Notes under the pieces: generated by a model | Database searches by the model: none | Told to the model about the DNA's origin: nothing | The model's input: the letters and a program-made list of their open reading frames with translations, nothing else | Program-made: the position numbers and the translations under genes | In this document: piece by piece, positions 58,901 through 64,000 of the stretch | Numbering within the stretch: position 1 is the first letter of the stretch | How the letters are laid out: every line of letters starts with the position of its first letter | From: Alopecurus myosuroides | Taxonomy: Eukaryota; Streptophyta; Magnoliopsida; Poales; Poaceae | Assembly (NCBI GenBank): GCA_028641055.1 | Contig: CM054058.1 | Span: 502,217,919 to 502,281,918, forward strand | Direction of reading: 5' to 3' | Length of the DNA: 64,000 nucleotides

Positions 58901-60773
58901 CACGTGGCGGTCTTCTAGTGGATGGTACCTCTTCGTTAAGTGATCTAACACGGATCGTCGGATCGGGATCTAACGGTGCGCAAAAACAAGAGAGGAAGGG
59001 ATCTCATTGGCGGCGCGATTTTTGCCGGAAAATGGGGCCACGGCGACCTGCTCTCTTCGGTCACGATGGCGGTGAGGATCCTGTGGATTTCCGAGCTCGG
59101 GGAGGTCACCATGAGGTTCAGCGCGACGCGGGGAGGTCGTTGGTGACGATGGCTTCCACCGGCACTTCCCGGAACGGTGACGGCGAGCGACCAGAGATGG
59201 AGGACACAGAGGCGCTGCTCCTCGGGCGCGGACGACGGCGGCACTAGGAGAAGTATTCGGGCACGGTGACACCACCACGGCGTGCAGCTTGACATGGCGG
59301 AGCAAATGGAGCCGATGGCGCGGTCTTGAACCTCCCGGAATGGCCGCGTCGTGCGGATGGAGAAGCTTCACGCTCCGGCGAGATGCAGATGTCATTGGCG
59401 CGGTGGTTTGGCTCAACACAGAAACAAGAAGAGGGGTCAGAGTGATGCGCGTCAATATAGGGGTCCAGAAGAGGGTGGTCTCGGGTTCCTAGAACGGCTC
59501 ACCTCAACGGAATTTGAGATCGATCATGGCGGAACGGAGGAGCTCCGGTGAGGAAATTAGAGGGGATGGGGGCACGAAATGAAGTGGGACTAGAGGGAAA
59601 ATGCGGAGAGCTTCGATGGCTTAAAGGGGGATGAAACGGAGAAATAAATCGGGTTCTTAATCCCGCGCATTGAAGGTATTTCAATTTGTCCGAAATGGGC
59701 GTGTTCTTCAGTTTCCAAGGTTGGAAACGGTTACGTCATGGTGACGTCATTAGATTTTTTTTCTGTTTTATTAAAATCTTAATAACTTCTGTTTTAATAA
59801 TCCAATTAAGGTCAAATAAATTTATAAAATCTTGTAATTTTAATATCTTTCAAACCATATCATTTTTGTAAACTTTTCAACACATTTCAAAATGTGAATT
59901 TTGAAAATTGAATAAATACCTAATAGTGGCTTAATGTGATTTTTTATTTAGAAAATTATAAAATAGAAATATTTGTCAAATAAAATTTCAGTAGCTTTAT
60001 AATGATCAAATACTATTTTCGAAAACCAATTCAAAGTGTTTTCATCTTTTATAACTTTAAAATATGATGAAAACATGAATAGTTACTTAATAGAAAAAGA
60101 GGGTTAATTATAGGAATATGATTTTAGAAAAAAATTCTATGGTTCAAATTATTGTTTTCTAGGCCCTTTTATTTTTTTTTCAACATATGAGAAATTCACT
60201 CATGGTATCTTATCAAAAATAGAGAATTTATTAATAAATTTTAAATTGAAGGTGAGTTGAACAGAGAGATTTTCTCTAATGAAGATGTTGTTTTCCCAAT
60301 TGAAAACATTGTTTTACCAAAGTACTTTACTTGTTTTCATAACCAATAATTTATATAACACTTTATTGTTTTGTTGATTGACATAATACGTGGAAAAGAA
60401 ATAACCAACTTTTATCCATTTGAGATTAATAATGATAGTGACATAATTTCTTGGAGACAAGGAGAAAATATTTGAGATAGTAACTCTCTGATTTTTAATG
60501 ATCATAATCATTTTCAAAATGGTAGTTGAGTTGAATACATGTTTGGTAAAGATGTTTTCTAAGAAAATGTTTTATTCACATGAGGAAACATATTTATTTT
60601 ATTTTAGAGATAGGCTTTAGGGTTTATGGAATTAAGGCAATTTGGATTCTTCATTCCAATTACATATTGTTTTCTTTTCTTTCTTCCTTTTTATTTGGTT
60701 TTTTGGTTTCTTGCTTTATCATGAAAACAAAAGTTTCAAATTTTTGTGTTTACCAATAATTAGGGATGTTACA
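55903..60773 (-). repeat. 3' LTR (about 4.87 kb) of a LARD-like retroelement
   Basis: The + strand runs from TGTAGCGTTCCCAC to GGGATGTTACA, so on its own strand it starts TGTAACATCCC. The first 1.6 kb is repeated at 62417-64000. A GC-rich block at about 58790-59680 stands out from the AT-rich remainder. Open frames there (for example 58918-59247) are not recognised. Confidence 0.88.
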
Positions 60774-62416
60774 GACTACCACCCTTAAAAGAAATCTCGT
60801 CCCGAGATTTGGGAAGGCTAGAAATAAAGATTGGGTAACTGGGTTCCAGAACAATTTGGTGGGCTACCACCCTTAAAAGAAACTTTTGTGGGTAGTCTAT
60901 TTTCATTAGATTGGAGTGTAGATTGATTTGAGATTGGCTTGTGTATAAATTTCCTTCATGGTAGAGTTGTAGACCAACCTAAGTCTGTTGTACTACCTGT
61001 GACACTAAGGGGTCACTCTTTGGGTCAATCAAAAGTCTTTGGGTTCCTCTCAACTTGGTCGTTTGATGTCTTTAGTATTCTTCCTTCTTGTTGTCAGGCA
61101 AACACCATGCTATTTCTAAGGAAACTCTCATGGTAGGCAATATCTTCTTTTGTGTGGTACCTCCAAAGTTGGCTTGATCTTCACTGAAAATAGTACATTT
61201 TGAGTAACACTAACATAGGGTCATTATTGTATTCTACCATTCTATGGTTCAGATTTAACATCGTCGTCTCTCTAATAGGTATGTCACTCAGATTTAACAT
61301 TCCTCATAGAAAAAGTAAATAATGTGAGTAGTCACCATGGGGGCCAATCCATGTTGCACTCTATCATTACCTTATACTTGGATTGATGAATATTGTTTAA
61401 TAACACTAGGTCACCTTACTTTTCTAACATAAAGTTTCCAATCTGTAAGGCAAACTTGAGCTAACTATCATTTCTCAACTAGTGGGTTGCGTGAAACTCT
61501 TATGTAACACAAACTGGATAGTTGTGTTTCTTCATTATTTCTTCTCTTGGTGCAGTTGGCTCTGAAATTTTCATCGCTCATGCAACTTGGGGTTCACTTG
61601 TCTTTCTTCACTTGTTGATTTGCTTGCTGCTCCTTATGATGTAGGTGGCATTCATCATGGATGTAATTGTTCTTTCACACAAAAGGATCTAGAAATCTGT
61701 GACATTCCTCAATTGTATGGCTTGTGTCTCTATAAAGAACTAGTCATGACATTCTTGGGTGAAAGGTTTGTTGTTGCACTTCATATGGTAGCCCAATATG
61801 GTTGGTAAATGGGTATGGGTTTTGGTTTGGCTTAGCATGAATGAGTAGAGATTAGAAAGAGACTAAAGAAATTCCTACCCCAACACATCACATCAAGGAA
61901 ACTCATCTTGCAAACAACACATAACAAACATATAGCAACACATTCATCACACCAAACATCAAGGTTTTAGAAAACAACTAATATTGTCATACCACACTCA
62001 TTGGTATGCACTAACACGTTAACGTTGTTCTAACAAAGTAACTAGATTGGTGGTCTCAGCTATATCTTCTTGAGTTTCTTCAAATTCTTCTCTCCATATC
62101 TTGAGGTGTTCTTGATTGTTTTGAAGTCTATGTTTTCCTTCAAGTTCTTCAATAATTCTTTAGTGTATACATTCATGTGGTGAAAATAATTCTTGCACTT
62201 CTTGGTATGATCATCAACATTCCTGTCTTGATGGTATTTAAGAGGTAGGTCATCTAGAAAATTTTGAAGGTGAATAATAGATGAGATCATATGAGAAGAA
62301 TTAAGATTATTGTTTTGTTTCTAGAAAGTTTGAACATAGTAGATTTTCAATCCTAGGGTCTTTTCCAAACTAAGGGTCTCGAATTCTACAGGCAACACAA
62401 TGCTCTGATACCATTT
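60774..62416 (-). other. Internal region of LARD-like element
   Basis: 1643 bp without coding domains. At its left end, ACTACCACCCTTAAAAGAAA is the complement of a purine-rich tract (…AAGGGTGGTAGT) next to the 3' LTR. The palindrome ATCTCG-TCC-CGAGAT follows at about 60795. Confidence 0.75.
62401..62413 (-). promoter_or_regulatory. Primer-binding site for initiator tRNA-Met
   Basis: The minus strand reads TGGTATCAGAGCA, the standard tRNA-iMet primer site, three bases inside the right-hand LTR. It fixes the orientation of the element. Confidence 0.9.
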
Positions 62417-64000
62417 TGTAGCATTCCCACATTTAAATATTGTAAGGACACCTGTTTTATTGTGCTAGTCCCTGGATAAATTGCTAGCACCACGGTACAA
62501 AATGAAATACCATGCAAATGCATCAAATTCTATTATATCGCATGATCCAGTCTTTACAAAATAGTATTACAACTTGCATAGTCTTAGAAGACTAGCAGAA
62601 AGCAAAGTAATACAGCGGAAAACATAATACAACATTGAGCCCATCTTCTTCACGTGCCATAGGCAAAACATGTTGGCAATAGTCTCGAGATCTTAAACGA
62701 AATCCTCACTGGTCTTCAGAATCATCTGCAGGATGGAATATGCAGCCACAAGGGAGTCAATAAAATTTAATGTATTGGCAAGTAACACTATGGTGGATAT
62801 AAATGGCAAGACTAATACTACATGCTTATTTGGATGAGTGGATTTTTGGCTAAGTTTGCATAAAGCTAGATTTCTCATATCTCTTTTGTAAAACAATTTT
62901 TTTTTCAAAAGGGTGGCAACATTGGATTAATACCCAAGCACCACAATACTGTTCACTTGGTCAAGTTTTACTTATTGAAATTGGTGATGAGATTCATCCG
63001 TGATTCGTTCTCCAGCTACCCATAGTTGTCCATAACCGGGGACACGGCTAAGATCTTAGTTTGTTGACTCTGCAGAGTTTGTGCACTTTCACCTTTAGAC
63101 TCAAATCAGCCCAAACATCCCATACACTCTGAGTGCATTAAGGAAAGGAGAAGATTGAGACGAGATCTTTCAGAAGAAATTCGACCACCGTTTGGCTTAC
63201 CCGTTCCACCTATAATTATTCTACATCTTCTTGTAAGCCTGGTGAGTTCATTCAACTTAGTTGATCAAGACAGAGCCCATCTGACTAAAGGCTGCACGGG
63301 AAGCTACTAAACTTAGAAGGACATAGTAATCTCTTTGTTCCTGGGTGGCCATCCTAAAGTGACAACCTCAAGTGGAATAACCCTTAGACAAGGGCCCTGA
63401 GGCAACACTCAACATAAACCAATCACATCCAAAATCCAACCAGGTATTTCATTGAATGTTATACTTAGAACTTTTCCCCAACATCTAGAAAACAATTTGT
63501 ACCATTGCATAGCAATCTACTAAGTTCTAAGGCTATCAAAATAACAAGGTAAAAGGAATGAATATACACTACTAGGATAATAGCATAGCATAATATAAAT
63601 TATTAAAATTTCCTATCATGCATACTACTCAAAAATCAACTGATGCATATAGAAAATAATGGGTATTTGATGGTGTGTTACTTGCCTTGTTGAAGTTGGT
63701 GAAGAAATAACAGTCTCTTCACAAAAAGATCGTTGCTCTCCTTACAATCTATTCATTGAAAACATAATAACAAGCATACTATCAAACAAACATGCAAGAG
63801 AAGAAAACATACAAAGCAACAATCATGGCAAAAGGAATTTAAACAAGTTGGCTAGGACAAGGTCAAGGTTTGAGTTCAATACTTGTTAAGGAAATTCCAA
63901 GGGTTTACTTGGGATGGACTATGTTGAGTTTGATGTGATCTAACTTTTACTATAATCATACTTGTCGAGGAAGTTCCAAGAGTTCACTAAGGGTAATCTA
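62417..64000 (-). repeat. 5' LTR of LARD-like element (cut by window end)
   Basis: Begins TGTAGCATTCCCAC and follows 55903-57490 closely, with scattered substitutions and small indels to the window edge. Confidence 0.88.

Larger units (their letters stand above)
55903..64000 (-). mobile_element. LARD-like LTR retroelement, minus orientation, incomplete at window end
   Basis: Two long LTRs (55903-60773, and 62417 onward) flank a 1643-bp internal region. The primer-binding site is next to the right-hand LTR, so the element reads on the minus strand. No gag or pol frame is present. LTRs of nearly 5 kb around a short non-coding internal region are the hallmark of large retrotransposon derivatives such as barley Sukkula. 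Confidence 0.85.

Overview
This is a stretch of a large, repeat-rich grass genome, most likely Triticeae (wheat, Aegilops or barley group). The evidence is the kinds of repeats present: gypsy LTR elements of the Sabrina/WHAM/Fatima type (family not assigned), LARD-like elements with LTRs of about 4.9 kb, a CACTA transposon, Stowaway MITEs and L1-type LINEs. There is one recognisable host gene, a bacterial-type phosphoenolpyruvate carboxylase (PPC4-type) on the + strand. Its 20 coding exons can all be read, with canonical splice sites and matching phases: 3141 nt, 1046 aa. Exons 1-11 lie at 6450-9958 and exons 12-20 at 39167-42881.

Layout, left to right. 1-4236 is the 3' part of a gypsy-type element with its 3' LTR. 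4237-5870 is a decayed LINE. 5871-6449 is the PPC4 5' flank. 6450-9958 holds PPC4 exons 1-11. 10129-16120 is a decayed LINE on the minus strand, followed by the tail of another retroelement to about 17000. 17261-28977 holds two minus-strand gypsy elements, one broken by a 4.9 kb solo LTR with a perfect 5-bp target duplication. 28978-36051 is a + strand element of the same family with 5' LTR, primer-binding site and 3' LTR. 36052-38794 repeats the LINE and PPC4 5' region. A 13-N gap follows at 38795-38807, then PPC4 exons 12-20.

The most important structural fact is that 31816-38794 repeats 1-6980 almost exactly (one 1-bp indel noticed), including the gypsy 3' half, the LINE, the PPC4 5' flank and PPC4 exons 1 and 2, and it stops exactly at the N gap. 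As written, PPC4 intron 11 would be about 29 kb long and contain a second copy of the gene's own start. A misordered or falsely duplicated scaffold explains this most simply: placing 10129-31815 upstream of the gene would reduce intron 11 to roughly 0.5 kb. A real tandem duplication with a collapsed gap is the main alternative.

Downstream of PPC4, a 5'-truncated LINE (43135-54698, 14-bp target duplication) is split by a non-autonomous 7.5 kb CACTA transposon (45615-53158, 3-bp target duplication CGC). The CACTA element carries tandem arrays, tRNA-like segments, a Stowaway MITE and what look like captured host exons: a TGA-type bZIP exon and two out-of-order pieces of ribosomal protein L10a. 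The right end of the window (55903-64000) is a LARD-like element in minus orientation with an initiator-tRNA-Met primer site; its second LTR runs off the window.
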